Position numbers and translations under genes: made by a program. Source: Xanthostigma xanthostigma (lineage: Eukaryota > Arthropoda > Insecta > Raphidioptera > Raphidiidae). From it: DNA of 64,000 nt. The stretch covers positions 22,152,001-22,216,000 of the forward strand of contig OY754469.1 in the NCBI GenBank assembly GCA_963575645.1, written 5' to 3'. This document shows, piece by piece, positions 10,225 to 23,112 of this stretch. Numbering within the stretch: the first letter of the stretch is position 1; the number at the start of each line of letters is the position of its first letter. The notes beneath the pieces are model-generated. The model was not told where the DNA came from. It saw only the letters and a list, made by a program, of their open reading frames with translations, and made no database searches.

Positions 10225-11785
10225 GATAAACTAGCTTTTACCTGCGTGGAATCAGTGTATACAATTGATATACATAATTAATAATTAAAAAATGAATAAT
10301 TTCAAGCAAGACTCTAATTTGTTAATTCGTTGCTTTGTTGTCGGCATCATGCGTATCAAAGATTTTAAGAAATTTGTTCTTTTGTTTATTGGGATTATAT
10401 TTCATATGTTTAGTTGGTCAATTGTAAATTTTATATATTATGAGTAAATACATATTATAATAAAAAAATATTAATAGATTATTTCTTCTCTCCGTTTAAC
10501 GACAACTCTCAATAACGCCACAAATACACTGTATCTGTTATCTCTGCTTGAGTCACCTGTATATCACGCAATGCCAACAATTTACATTTTGTTGGCTTTG
10601 GAGGTATTTCACTTTCCGAAAGAATATACTGATAACAGTAATTTGCAATTTTATAAACGATTAGGAAATAATGGGTGTAGGAGTGTACTTTTCAATGTAT
10701 GTATATACGAATAATGATATGTAAATTCTGCATTTCAAACATTATTATACAACCTTTGTTTTGTATTTAAGACCAATCCCAACAAACTTCTATAAAAATT
10801 TGGCATCATACAGTTGACAATCTCTTTATGTCACCAAACTATACGAAATTGGGGAGGTCTCTTCTCCTGTTTGAATCTATATAAACTTATTTTTGGGTAT
10901 ATGAGTCGTTCCATGAAGAAGCGTTAACTTATTCTTAATTGCGATCACATAAGGAAACTTAAATCGATAGCCCTTTTCTGAGTTTTTGTGAAAGAATTTT
11001 AAGCACTTAATTACCGAGTGCTTATAAAAAAACAACTACTTTTTGTCACTGGTTTTAACGTTAATAATAAAGTTAAACCATTTTGTCTTGTTGTCTTACA
11101 TGAATATTTTACATTGCACAATAACCTATCGTATCTACACAGTAAACTGATTTTATTAGCAATAGTTTAGTGTCACACGTAGATCGTTTAGTTACGGCCA
11201 AATCACGCGCCCTTTTTATAACAGAAAAAGGTTCAGAACCACAGTCGTAGCCCAGACTGTTTTGAAACACGTCTTTAATTGAAGGAAAACTTTTTAGCTC
11301 GTGGCAACGTTGAATTTTCTCTCACATTTCACTATAAAATAGCTCATACCATGCCTGTATAACGGTCGTGAAATGAAACACTAATGATATAAAGTTGTGT
11401 AAAGTAAAATTAATTTTGTCGTACTACCATTTCCATTTTAAATCATAGTCTAAATGCATGGGATTACAACTTAGTCTACTATTAAAACTTTAGGAATGAA
11501 CTTGCTCATAATTTGAAAAACAAATTTCAAAATTAATCTCGTGCCTGATGATAACTGTTTAAACGCACTGATATTCGTTATCATATTTTCAATTTATTAT
11601 TTTCTAATAAAAAATTAAAAAATACAATTGACGTATTAACCTGCAGCTCCAAATAAATAATCATTTTGTGTAAGGGTTTTAACTAAAAAATACAAATTCA
11701 AAGCTGAAAATTATTGGTATTCTACCGAGCGTGCCACACTTTTTTGTAGTCAGTATGAAAAAGCTCTTATCAAAACATGTAGTAG
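10225..11785. other. No recognisable feature
   Basis: AT-rich spacer. No paired arms, transposon ends or splice-bounded frames that I can support. Confidence 0.4.
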
Positions 11786-12130
11786 AGTGGATTGGGAGTT
11801 TCAATCCGGTATGTCTCGAATCGAAAAATGTTTCCTACAAAAACTGTAGAGTCGAACTCCTCCGATATTTTGGTATAGTTTGTGACCGACTGTTGGAGGG
11901 GGAGGGGATATGCCGCTTTAAAGTTCAAGAAAACTTGTTTTTGTCCCATAACTCGGCTATTATTATCATCGGGGAAAAAAAGTTCTATTAAAGTCGTGCA
12001 AAAAAAGAATCCTCGTAAGTTCGTTCAAAATGTCGGGGGAGCTCGAATCTACTGTTTTTGTAGGGAACATTTTTCTTTTCGAGACACATACCTACCGGAT
12101 TCAAGGCTTTTTTTCTCAATCCACTCCATT
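11786..12130. mobile_element. Foldback element with ~90-bp arms
   Basis: The left arm (about 11786-11872, gagtggattgggag ... gtcgaactcc) pairs with the right arm (about 12030-12130, gagctcgaatcta ... caatccactcc) with scattered mismatches. Shared landmarks are atccggta, tctcgaa and aaaaatgtt(t/c)cctacaaaaac. The loop holds G-rich gttggagggggagggg and a ccataactcggc phrase. The moderate divergence of the arms suggests an old copy. Overlapping short frames are by-products of the repeat. Confidence 0.6.
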
Positions 12131-15100
12131 TTCGATAATTTTCTGTGTTTTCAAATAGGTTTTGAACGAAATGTCTGAAATTGGATTTTCAGTCCTTCAG
12201 GTGATATGTGAATCAACACGCAGTTGTCTGGTTTTTTTCAAATAAACTTGATGATCATTTAACTTATTTTACCGAAAATTCAACATAAGCGGTTTTGAAT
12301 TGCTGTCAAAGATGTACAGGTTGCCACTTCGGTGCGTAGCTACGACCCTGATTACGGGTAAAGAAAGTGCGTTGTCTCTTTGTTAGTTCTAATATAGATT
12401 ACAATAGACATCGTGTGTAAAATTTTTCATGTTTAACAAAAAAGAAGGTAACCTATATTTTAACTCTTTTACCGTGTATAACTATGTATAGTTTTATAAT
12501 TAATGTTTATGATACTTCACGGAAGACCCACATTTTAAAAATAATTTAAACTGATTATAAATAAAACAACAGACTTTTATAATACATATTTTAATATCTT
12601 TTTCAAGAGTACTTATGCAAATTTTAAAGCAAACGAATAAATCACTAACAATAAACTTCAGAAAATCTATGCATACAAAGAGGTAAATTTTGTTTATCCT
12701 CGCTAGTCTCAAAACTGAGAAACAGATTTGAAAAATTCTTTGATTCTTTAAAAGTTTACTTCGTTCTGAGTGATAATGTAAAATAAGTAGATGATCCGGT
12801 ACGCGATTTCTGGCCTAAAACGGTGTGGGTACGCTAGTTAAACTATAGGAGATACAGTGATAGTATATATGAAAGATTTGTTGCTTTTGATTATTTTGCT
12901 GCTAAACCTAAATCTACACAGGAAGCTGAAAGCTACTTAACTTCCCAGTACGATTATATTTTTGTCACCACGCATGCGAGCCCGCATTGACGTCATTTCC
13001 ATCCTCGTAGCCAGCTCAAGTCCCAGCAACGATTCCAGCTGTAAAACCAGCCTCATGTGAAGCGGCCTTAAGGTAACTGTGAACAAAGATTTTCTGCCGA
13101 AGGGTTATTAAAAGTAATCATATCTGTTAATTTATCGTTCCGTCATTTATGAAGTAGGTATGCAACTGATTTGGTTGATTGCTAAAGATATCGAAGGCAC
13201 GTTCCTACTATATATGACCCGTCAGTTCAGTTTACATATTATAGCAACGTGGTTATTAAATACCTACTATAATTCCGTCGTTGATAAATTATTTATGTTT
13301 GCCGTACACACCAATACTGGGATCAGGAGCAACGTATCTACCTATTATCGACTTACAAATAGGTGCACATAACAATCTATATTTCCTGTAAGGGATAGTT
13401 TTTTAATGTTCAGATAAGAGATCCTAATAGATAATTAATAACAGCAATTTTGGATATATTTCTTGCTGTTAGTGTAATAAAGTGTTTTTAATCGGGATAA
13501 GTTTTATATATTATCATTCATTACATGAGATAAGTTCATCTTTATTTTATAGTATATATATAACCCTTTGAACGGATTTAACTTAAAACTATTTGACGAA
13601 TATTCAAGTATAGATAAACAAACAAAGGTTCTGGAACAACTTCCCCCGACAAAGTATCATACATAGGTAATACCGGAACACAATTTAAAAAAACTCGCAA
13701 AAATGAAAATATAGACACAGATTATATTACTGTTTTGTATATTAGTATTGATTTTACCATGACCGGAACAAACAAAACAAATTTTTCAAATTATTTTTAT
13801 GCAATAAAGTATTACTATAATGCCTGTTATTGACCGTTGATTTTATGACATGTCACATTACTAAATGACTTATCATTAATTTATTAACCAAACTTTCACG
13901 ATAGTGCAATGTAATAAAAACCAGGGTAAAAATGTACATAAAACGCAAATTATATAGTGACGATAATTGCAATATAAGAAAATCGTATTTTTTCACTGTT
14001 TTATGTATATCAAAACTCGGTCACCGCACAAAGAGATAATCTATTGTCTGTTCCGCATTATGTTGTGTGTATATTTTTAGAAATATTACATCATGCATTA
14101 TGCAGGTGTAAACAGAATATAACAGTCTAATCGAACGTCCAGAAAATAAAAAGTAATATTTTTTCTGAATTAGGAAGTTTCTGTTTTGAAAATAAAGCAA
14201 CATTTAAATATCAACTCGATAGTAATAAGCTGTAGCATCTTAACCAATATTTTTGAAACATTTTTATTGACAGAGTGTTTTAATTAAATAAAGAGTTCTG
14301 AAATCGAATATACTATTGACAAAATTTCTAAAAATATGTTGTTTAAATCTGCTTATTACCATGAAGGCTGTAACCAAGAGACCTAGCTTCCTATGCTTTC
14401 CGTGTTTTCTTTCCACCTGTTTTCGCCACAGTTACCAGAGTTATTTAACTTTACAGACACTATACACATGTGAGCAATGAACATATGTGCGATACCCAGT
14501 AGCTGACGCCATATTGGTTTTTGTGATAGATATCGGTCCATCGCTACGCTCGAGCTGGAACTCCTGATTAAAGCCTTCTTCCTTATTACTATCAAATTTA
14601 TTTTAAACATAATTCTTTATTTTTGTTTCTGTTATAAAATACCTCAACCTAATTTTAGGTTTAAATAAAAATAAAATTAAAAAAATAAAAAACCCGACAG
14701 CATCTTACACAAGAGTAAGTACAATATAAGCTTTCAAGATGAAAAGTAGTCATCTCTCTATTGGAAGACTAAAACGTTAGGCAATATATTTTTACCCGAT
14801 TGTATATTGGAAACATTCTTTTGTACTTTTGTGTTAGAAACAGATTTTTTGTTTTTTTTTTAACCTTAAACTAGTACCATTCCTCCCACTTAGTAGTTAG
14901 AATAGTAAATAACATAAGCAACTTTCCCCTGTGGCCATGATTAAGAGCAACAACTGTTTTATAGATAAAGGAATCATCGTTAAATCATTAGCCTAAAACT
15001 AAAGTTCAGACACGAAATGATAATAAATTAGACAGTTCTGTTAGAGCAGTGATATAATCTGCGATCAATGATCATTGACCAATGGATCGTTTGTTGCCTA

Positions 15101-15420
15101 ATGGTCTTATTGAAGTGACGGAACAGACTGTAGTCTATAAAATGTGCATAAATTGCATTCGTTCCCAGTGCATTTGATGCAATCGTCATATCATACCTAG
15201 ATATAATATTTTCTACGCATGATCTTTTATAATAACAGAGTACAAGACATTAAATCCCAACTATTAAAGTTTGCTTTATAATAAGCAACATACACTATAA
15301 TTTACACAGCTGTTCGTTTCTATTTGTTAGAGTTACAGGCATAGCAAAGAAAACACAGTTAATGCAGCGTAGGTAATCTAATCAAACACAGTACAAGCGA
15401 AATTGTGAATATTGTTAAAT
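12131..15420. other. Mostly featureless; GC-richer block near 12.97-13.07 kb
   Basis: AT-rich spacer. A GC-richer block (12970-13075, catgcgagcccgcattgacg to gtgaagcggcctta) stands out. Its right edge resembles the 'aaggcc' type MITE ends seen at 23.77 and 54.85 kb, but I could not find a matching left end. On the minus strand it is open for about 35 codons; no identity. Confidence 0.35.
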
Positions 15421-15426
15421 TATCTG

Positions 15427-15548
15427 CGGGTCAATTGTCTTTCTCAACCACTTTGATAATATTGCCATCGTCGTCATCTACTTTTAATAGAGTGTCCACA
15501 GATGTAGAAAATGTGATGGTCCAAGCGGCGGACGTTAAGATGGTTCCG
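15427..15548 (-). pseudogene. Coding-like fragment of unknown identity beside a Helitron end
   Basis: On the minus strand the frame reads TILTSAAWTITFSTSVDTLL, then KVDDDDGNIIKVVEKDN and a stop. GC-richer codons, an acidic run and balanced residue use look protein-like. The plus strand is also open across it (from GTG at 15405), but there the acidic codons become a serine run, which is less natural. It directly abuts the Helitron-type end at 15549-15607. It could be a captured gene piece, transposon coding debris or chance. I do not recognise the family. Confidence 0.3.
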
Positions 15549-15607
15549 ACTAGCTGTTCCTCCCGGTTTCATCCGGGTGCAAAAGAACGAATGAGGGGAG
15601 GGACATG
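15549..15607 (-). mobile_element. Helitron-type 3' end fragment
   Basis: On the minus strand it reads cacccggatgaaaccgggag and ends in CTAG followed by T. A short hairpin (CCCGG / CCGGG around ATGAAA) lies about 10 nt before CTAG, the usual Helitron 3' layout. The same end is present at 59901-59929. Only the 3' part is recognisable here. Confidence 0.5.
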
Positions 15608-15926
15608 AGTACATAGACCTATAGTTTTTAATTTTTTGTTGGTCGGTAAGAGCTTTTTGGGAATATATAATTATTATGTTTGCCGTCTTACATAGTGATC
15701 GAGCAGAACAGCAACTCAGTTTTTTTCATGTTATTACTTGGAATTGGTCTTCATCCATAACTTTCTTTCAAGTCAGGTAATAGATAATTGTGATCAGGGG
15801 AAAATATGAAAATAATAATTTTTAATCAAACATTTTACGGTTGAATAAATAAAGAATTATTTTAAAAATAATTAAGACAAATATCTATCAAATATAATCC
15901 AGTTTATATGTTAATAGATTATACGT

Positions 15927-16600
15927 TTTGACGTGATAACGTCTTATAAATTGATGAATCACCAATATTATAAATTGATAAAACACCGGCTGCATGTTCG
16001 AAAAAGTGTAACGTAACGTTCCTAACGTTCCTAACGATCCTAACGCGTAACGTTCCTAACGCGTAACGTTCCGCCTGACCCTGTGCGTGCTTTTTGCTAA
16101 TTTCTCGCTCAATTTAAATCAGATCGGTTTGAAACCAGTCTTAAACGAAAGAGGAGAACATTTTACATAGATTTCGTATAACAGAATTTGCCTAAACAGT
16201 TTTTTTATACAAATTTATATAGAAAAATAGCTGTATAAATGCAATGTTGTGTAATGCATGACGCGACGCGGTCGGTTGTCTTTGTTTGCCGTACATGGAA
16301 ATTAGAAGCAAACGTATGTCTTGTCTTAACATGAAAACAGCTGCATTTCTAATGTTTAATTCAATTTTTTGACATTAGTATATTGTGAAATGCAAAGCCT
16401 GCTAAGTTAAGTATCGGAATAACTAATTATTATTAGAACATAATACTTTGTAAGTTGCAAACGTCACTTTTGACATTTCTTATCATTCCGACACCAAGGA
16501 TAAGCGGATTGAAACCAAATTTTGGGAGGTTTAGGTTATGTATTACGGAATACGTTATCACGTAAAACTATCGTCCGTAAACCGACTTTACAGACAACCA
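15927..16600 (+). mobile_element. Family A copy 2 (Helentron/HINE-like)
   Basis: Same ends as copy 1: tttgacgtgataacgtctta on the left, then at the right taggttatgtattacgg, the inverted acgttatcacgta motif, the gtccgtaaa / tttacagac hairpin and cagacaacca before a T run. The minisatellite (16008-16075) has a copy-specific number of taacgttcc and taacgcg units. The interior from tttttgctaatttctcgctc to ccaaattttgggagg is nearly the same as copy 3, so those two share a recent ancestor. Short frames inside it are not genes. Confidence 0.7.
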
Positions 16601-17205
16601 TTTTTTTTTTTAATAAAAAAATTGCATTTGTCAGTAACCTTGTAAAATCGGTTTTTGATTACTGCTCAGTGCTCAACCCACTTTCTGATACGACTTTGGA
16701 GGCTATATCAGATGTGTTCAAATATCTTAATCAAATTCTTTGTAGGTACCTACTATATGGAAGGAATTGATACGCTTAAAAAATGTGATTGGTTAATTAC
16801 CCTTCTGTTAATGTATATAAAGCATCGAAATAATAATTGTTAAAAAGACACGATTTCTGGTGAAATAATTACTTTTATTAAAACAACTGATAAAATCACA
16901 ATCGATGTGAATATATTGCTGTTAAGCATGATTTTAATGCAACAAACCGTATTAAACCATTGCATTAAAATTAATGCGATTTACGTCAGAATCATCTCAT
17001 CACTTCCTGCATTCCGTCATGCAGTGACCAGTAGTGCCAACATTGTTAACATCAAACAATTTCATCTATAAAGTTATACTTAACATGTATTAATGAATTT
17101 TTTCGAATGAAAACTGATTTTTATTTAGCGAATTATTTTACATCAATGTTAACGTTTCAATTCAAAATAAACTATCTTTTAAAAACATCTATGCAAAAAT
17201 TGGAA
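16601..17205. other. No recognisable gene
   Basis: AT-rich spacer after the family A T run. Frames of 60-80 codons here lack any protein-like character. Confidence 0.35.
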
Positions 17206-17440
17206 TTCGTTTATTTACGCTATATACCTACGTCCGTGATTGGGTCATCTAATTCTTCATATAAGTATACTATATATATAGCTGCCAAATTTCAACTTTT
17301 TTCGTCTAGTAGATTTGGGGAGCTCTTTGTATTAGTGAAAATCGTTTCAAAATCCGTTGCTTGGTTTAGAAGAATAACGCGGAGAAACAGACAGAGGGAA
17401 TCAGCGATTTGATTTTATACTATGTAATGATACAGAAGAT
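17206..17440 (+). repeat. Retroposon-tail-like repeat
   Basis: It contains the sequence style 'gccaaatttcaact ... tagatttggggagctc ... aaaatccgttgcttggttt ... gaaacagacagagggaatc', typical of the untranslated 3' ends of insect non-LTR elements and derived repeats. No second copy was found in this window; identification is by resemblance only. Confidence 0.35.
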
Positions 17441-18928
17441 GGTCAGCTAATCAAAGATTGGAACTGTATATTTACACCAGAAACAGCAACATTCCAGAAT
17501 ATTGACCTACTATAATTTTTTCATATCAGCTGCAATAAATGTTGTAAGACCATTCTTGCACGGGGTGCTCTAGTTTAATATTATAGTAGGCTTTCGATAA
17601 GTCGCCGCCTACGGGGCTGATGGAGAAGAAAGCGCTGACTTAATGAGAACCCATTCTCTTTATTTCTTCTTTGTTCAAATAAAATATACCGTGAAATTTA
17701 ATTTCCTACAGTCTCAAAATGCAGGAGAGATATGGCCAGAAGCGCTGACTTAGAGACATACTACTGAATTTATATTGTTGTGTTGTATTTTTTTTTAATT
17801 TTAGACTTCACAGTTCACACTATTTAAAAAAATGGCGTTATCTTGTCAATCTTTGAGCTTGGTTCTTACATTCTCAGACTACGGTGGGCCTTCTACCAGG
17901 TTCTCTCGTGCCTATGTCCCCGATTACAGCTCGATTGATCACGTCCTTGTGAAATTGATAACACCAAAATAAAAATGGAATAAATTTTCTTTACCGATCA
18001 CTTCTAATCTCCTTGTCTTGTGAACAGTAACTGTCTGTCATTTTGCGTGTAAAAATTAAGAAACTGTATCACATTATAATAATAATAAGCATTCAGCTTA
18101 GAAAGTTTCAATGTGCAAGAATATAATATAGTAGTATTTTTTAAAAGAATGTCATTGTTACATCCAATATTATGTTGTAAAGGTGTTATAGCTGTCAATA
18201 ACATGAGTTTTACATAAAAACCACACATTTCTTGCAGTATATTTTATACAGCAGTGAACGGTTACTGATATAATCAGTAGCGGTTCGTTATTTGTACATA
18301 ACTCCAAATTAAAGTAATAGACGTTAATCAAAGATTAAAAAAAAATAGAAATGTAAGCTTTAATGGTAGTGTAACACTTTAGGTACCTTAAAGGCTTAAC
18401 GAACATAATTAAAAAAAAAAAACAGTGATTTTCCGGTAATCGAATATGATACCAGCTATAAGTATATAACCTTAAAAAATTTACATCTAACCAAGGAGGA
18501 TTAAATAGGCTTTGGAAAAACAGGGCCGCGTAATGTTCAAATTATCCACCAAAATCATCACGTGCGCGCCACACTTCCATGATATTTCGTTTAGACACTA
18601 TGCGAGAGAATCTGGAACGAAGTGCTGTAAAAATATTTATTTTTTAAACATTAATGTTGAATAATAATGCAATTCTTTATATGGCAATTTTTCAGTTCAT
18701 GTGTTCTGGTTTGATCTAACTGTAATGAACTTAACTGGCGTCGTTCATAGGTATCTATACTTTTTATTTTTGACGAACGCCACTTACGAGAGATCACAGC
18801 AATAGCGAAAAATTGCACATTTTGTACACAATTTCATTGTGTCCTACATAGGTGATACAGTGTTCATTATCCAGAACCGTAGCTTGGTCGATTTAGGAAT
18901 TCTTTGCGAAAATCAGTAATTAAAATTC
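17441..18928. other. No recognisable gene
   Basis: AT-rich. The phrase agcgctgactta occurs twice (about 17629 and 17741) about 110 bp apart, hinting at an old local duplication. Nothing else stands out. Confidence 0.35.
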
Positions 18929-19126
18929 TCACACAATGCTTAGTAAAACTATTAAATTGTTGAAATTATTGACAGCAAAAAAATTATGTGTAACCATCAT
19001 TGCAACACCACCTTCCCAAAATTTCTTGGAAAGACCAGGTAAAATGTCCGGGAGTGATGCGTCGTCTAAAGTGACGTAAAGCTCCGCTCTTAACCTATTG
19101 GGCTTCTTACGGTACCAGTTTTTCTT
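18929..19126 (-). other. Open minus-strand stretch with protein-like character, unidentified
   Basis: About 65 codons with no ATG at the upstream edge. The upstream part reads KKNWYRKKPNRLRAELYVTL, followed by DDASLPDILPGLSKKFWEGG and then a hydrophobic, AT-rich tail. The first 45 codons are GC-richer and look coding; the tail looks like intron or spacer. It may be a decayed transposon or gene fragment. No family recognised. Confidence 0.22.
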
Positions 19127-19255
19127 CTATAGTGTCTACCGTGACAGCAGCACCGCTTACCGTCAGCAGTTTTTCATGCTCTTATAACATTGTGTCAAAT
19201 GAGCATTTTTCAAATAACTGTAATAATACTCAATTCTTTGATTAACGTCTGATTA

Positions 19256-19325
19256 CTCATCAATAAATAAAATTATCTACCAAAGTTTTAGACAAATTGG
19301 TCGATAATTAATTTTATTTATTAAC
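19256..19325. repeat. Small palindromic repeat, 'ataaataaaattatcgacca' type
   Basis: The left half (aataaataaaattatctacca) pairs with the right half (tggtcgataattaattttatttatt). A cleaner copy is at 62771-62848 and a half copy near 59407-59440, all next to aacgt(c/t)tga phrases. It is probably a short MITE family. Confidence 0.5.
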
Positions 19326-20455
19326 TGTAATAATAATTAATTAAACGAAACCTTTAATTATCGAAATTTTTATCCCCAGTTAAGGAGATAGGTATAGTGT
19401 TCAAATGCTGTTTCACCGAAAAAACATACTGAGTAGAATTATTTTTTGGAAAAATGCGAAAAAAATATATTATTCGACGGCCACATGAAATCATACTCTA
19501 TTACCGTTGCATGATTTATTGCTCATTTAGTCCACAGTTCACGCTGCGATCGATTCATTTGTCCCCGCTCTATGCTCTGCATCGGGCGAATTATTGTCAT
19601 CGTTGTTACTATAGTGAAAATTAGTTCACCTAAAAGTGACAAGTTTTAAACTACAGCTCTGCAAAATGTATCGAAGTATTATAAGCTGTACCTATACAGT
19701 TATGTGGCCGCTTCTCAATCACAGTGAATACCTTCTCGTACTACGTGGTCTTCGCTTGCTATAAGAAAGATAATATCTATACTGAACTAATATGTATATT
19801 GTTATCATTATCAATATAGTGTGTTGACAGTTTCTGATCAACTGACAACACTTTGTTGCTGGATATTCAGTTTTCAAGAAAGTTATTATTTCGTTACCAC
19901 CGTCACGTAGTATCTAAGAAAAAAAATCACACACTGCGCCGCCTTCATCTATACTATTGACTTCTTATCACCTCATGAAGTAATATACAGTGAATTTACA
20001 TGAGTTTTGCTGATATGTTAGTTACGGAAATCATAAATGCATTACAGAAAATCGTTTCTCATAAAATGCAACCGGGCGCTCAAAGGAGGTTCTTATGCAT
20101 TTTATGTGGTACGATTTTCTGTTAAGCATTAATGATTTCCATAGCTACTATATTCAATTGTATAAACCTGTTGCGTCTGAAATGAAATTGCATTTATTAA
20201 TTGCTTTATTACTTCAGTTTTACGGTATCACACGTCTTTGTGATAGAGAAAGTTGTCGTGAGACAAAAGGGGAAAAAACGTCTGTTTTAAGTTTATTCCA
20301 AAATAGACTTAAAAGTCGCAAACAAGAAGATAAAACATAATTTTTCCGTTTTGTTTGAAAATTTGAAAAAAGTGTTATTGAAAATAAATTAAAAATGAGC
20401 TAATAAAAGATCGCCATAATCACATATTTCCATGCTGCACTGTTGTAATTATAAA
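19326..20455. other. No recognisable gene
   Basis: AT-rich spacer. A 78-codon plus-strand frame at 20095-20340 shows no family feature and starts inside an inverted phrase (ttatgcattttatgtggtacgattttctg against cagaaaatcgtttctcataaaatgca), so it is not called. Confidence 0.35.
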
Positions 20456-20458
20456 AAA

Positions 20459-20969
20459 CTCCGGGTCGCAGTGCGAAACCCTGCCGACATATAGTGTATT
20501 TGCTTTTATAAGCAGTGTGGCTCTATTATATGAACTTAACTTTGTTTTTGGACAAAATAAAAAAATTACCCCTTAATACAACCCTTAAAACATTTTTTTA
20601 CTTAATTTCAATACTACATATCAATTCAACATCTGTACCAAATTATATACACTCTTCAGTATGTAAAATCCATATCAGAAACTTGTGTTTTCATAAAATT
20701 TGTAAGTCCGGTCCTGTCGGACCGATTTTATTAAAATTTTAGCAGCACATTTTAATAATTACTAAAGGGTTAAATTTCAAATTTGAAACTGTTCCGAAAA
20801 TTTTTTCGGTATTTTTGGGCCCGAAAACTTTTTTCAACCCCTAAATACCACCCTTAACATGGCCCGATTGGGCCCATTTTAAATAGGCTTCGTGCGGTGA
20901 TGGATTTCAACATGTGGTCCAAATTTCGTTAAAATCAATTAACTCCTTCGAAAGTTATAGCCCGCACAT

Positions 20970-21008
<39 letters not shown>

Positions 21009-21139
21009 TATATAAACATTTCCAAAAATGGTGCCAAACTTCTTAGAAAGTTATGAAACGTCGAGAAATTTTGGTCCGACCCCTAGGTCCCGCCATCCGA
21101 CCGACGCCAATAGTGTAAGTGCCTTATGGCAAATACACT
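20459..21139 (+). repeat. Repeat B copy 1 (with internal TA microsatellite)
   Basis: About 680 bp, matching 60916-61634 in inverse orientation along nearly its whole length. Common landmarks: ggtcgcagtgcgaaaccctg, agtgtatttgc, cacactgctt(ataaa), ggtcctgtcggaccg, a (TA)n tract (20969-21015), and cgacccctaggtcccgccat. The motif agtgtatttg(c) appears inverted at both inner edges (20493 and 21139), but the left sequence common to both copies runs about 34 bp past it. No coding frame. Superfamily not recognised. Confidence 0.65.
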
Positions 21140-21148
21140 AATAACCCA

Positions 21149-21346
21149 TTATACGGTGTAATCGTGCCACTTTTGGCCCGGTGAGATATCTATTCTTTTT
21201 TGTGTTACCGAATCTGATGCATTTACTCGCCACCGTTCTCTGTAATTCATTTTTTTCTGTGGCCAAGCAGAAGTGTTCATCTCATAATACAGATACCGTG
21301 ACACCGTATTCGATTGAAATCTGAAATATTTCGTTGTTTTTCTCAA
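21149..21346 (-). other. Open minus-strand frame adjacent to repeat B, unidentified
   Basis: A 65-codon frame (C-terminal part ERWRVNASDSVTQKRIDISP, ending WHDYTV) starting 10 bp beyond repeat B. The composition is protein-like (few runs, charged and aromatic mix), but the frame has no promoter, splice or homology support. It may be a decayed coding piece. Confidence 0.2.
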
Positions 21347-21349
21347 TCA

Positions 21350-22990
21350 TCCTAAATTGTATATCGTTGTTTAAAATCTCTCCAGTAGCTTTTTTTATAC
21401 GTTTGTACAAACAATATGTCAAATAATATTTTTGAGTTATTGCAGTAATTGAATTTATTCAATAATTTGAATATTCTATTTTTTTACAATACTTTGATGT
21501 AAAAAGTTTTATTTCTCATAATCATTTCCGTATTTTAATCGCGGTTTTGCTCACTTCATATCGTGTTATGACGGGTTCTGTACTATTAATTGGAGCGTAG
21601 CCGGAGAAAAACTCCCTACACTTTAAGAATAAATTTCATTTCAGTACCTACAGTCACTCCAGGATAATGTCGCTACAGACAAATTGACAGTACCAGTTTG
21701 CTGTTTCAAGCAATATAGTAAGTTTTAAAAGCAAAATTCTCAATAAAATAATCATCTTACAACAAATTTGTCATGGGATTATTGTTTCGTAACATATATA
21801 TATTTACAACTAACAGAATGATTTTACAGTTTTTAAACAGAAAAAAAACATTTGAAACTGTAGAAAGAATGCATTTCCTGTTAGCGTATTATATATTCAC
21901 AGCAAATTGTTAAAAACAAATACCAAGATCCATTACAAATTATCCAACTAAATTTGTTTTTTACCTTCACTTGTCAAATAAATAAGATCAATAAGTTACG
22001 GTTCGTAATTTTAAAATTTTGAACCTTTGAAAAAAACGCTTATTATATTTCGAATTGTATTTTGTTACATTTATATAAACATTATTTTTCATTCTACACT
22101 ACATGGTTTAAAGAGTCGAATATTCTTTTAAAAACCCAATGTTTTATTAGTTTTTGTAAATTAAATAGAATTATAGGAAAATCTTGTTTCAAAGTTTTTG
22201 TTGTTTAATAATGCAGAATATTATAATTTTCAATACAGAAGCGTAATATATGTTTCTGTTAGTGATTTAGTTTTCTTGCCGTTTTGCTAGAATTTTGTCT
22301 GTCTGTAGTACAATCGAGTAAAAAATATATGGTTTCTATCAAAACTTTGCAATCGACGAAACAGCCATTAGTGAATTAGATAATAATATAGTATTTCTAC
22401 CGGCATGAGGTCTCAAAAGTCATATGCAAGATATTGTCGCTACGATCACGTTTCTGTCAAAAGTAAGACTAGTGAAGCTAGCGATTGTATAAAATTATTG
22501 TTTTGATATTTGAATGCGCTAATTTTTTGTCTTGTTATGAGATTTAGCCCACTGCCTTCCATTTCATACTATCGAGTGTATTTTTATCCGACGATAGATT
22601 TTTTCACCAAATTGAAGCTAATTAGCTGTGTTCAGAGCAAGCAACGGCCTTTTGAATATTAAATGGTTTTTCTTCATACCTCGATCGAAAGTGCATACTT
22701 TCGGCATCAATTGTAAGGCAGAAAGTCTAACATTTACTCTTCGGTGGGATTAAACGCACCAATGCGGGAAGTTCGTACGTTAGGGCAGTAGTAAAGCAAA
22801 AACAACCAATCAACTATTGTTTAGATGTCGTTTCCATAGCAACCCTATTACATTTTAGCTAATAGTCGCAAATAGCTGTCATTTGTGTTTTTACGTATAA
22901 CCTCAAAGCTTCTTGCTTGGAATTTATCTGTGTTTTTATGTAATTAACGAATTAATGTATTTAATAAGTGTGCTTACGACCGAGGTAAGA
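21350..22990. other. No recognisable gene
   Basis: AT-rich spacer without paired arms or known repeat ends that I can support. Confidence 0.35.
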
Positions 22991-22998
22991 AGAAAAAT

Positions 22999-23112
22999 AG
23001 TATACACCACACTGGCCGAAAGTATGATACCTTGCCCTTCACGCCTCACTCTCAGGCATCATTGCGCGCAGGGCAAGATATCACACTTTCGGCCCTTGTG
23101 GTGTAATATACT
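22999..23112. mobile_element. Palindromic MITE, 114 bp
   Basis: The left arm agtatacaccacac-tggccgaaagt ... ccttgccct pairs with the right arm agggcaag ... actttcggcccttgtggtgt-aatatact. The loop is about 30 bp. No second copy in the window. Confidence 0.6.

Noticed and set aside
15757..15782. Second recursive splice site (ctttctttcaagtcag + gtaata)
   Set aside because: The pyrimidine tract is short and interrupted, the donor half is weak, and there is no second donor nearby.
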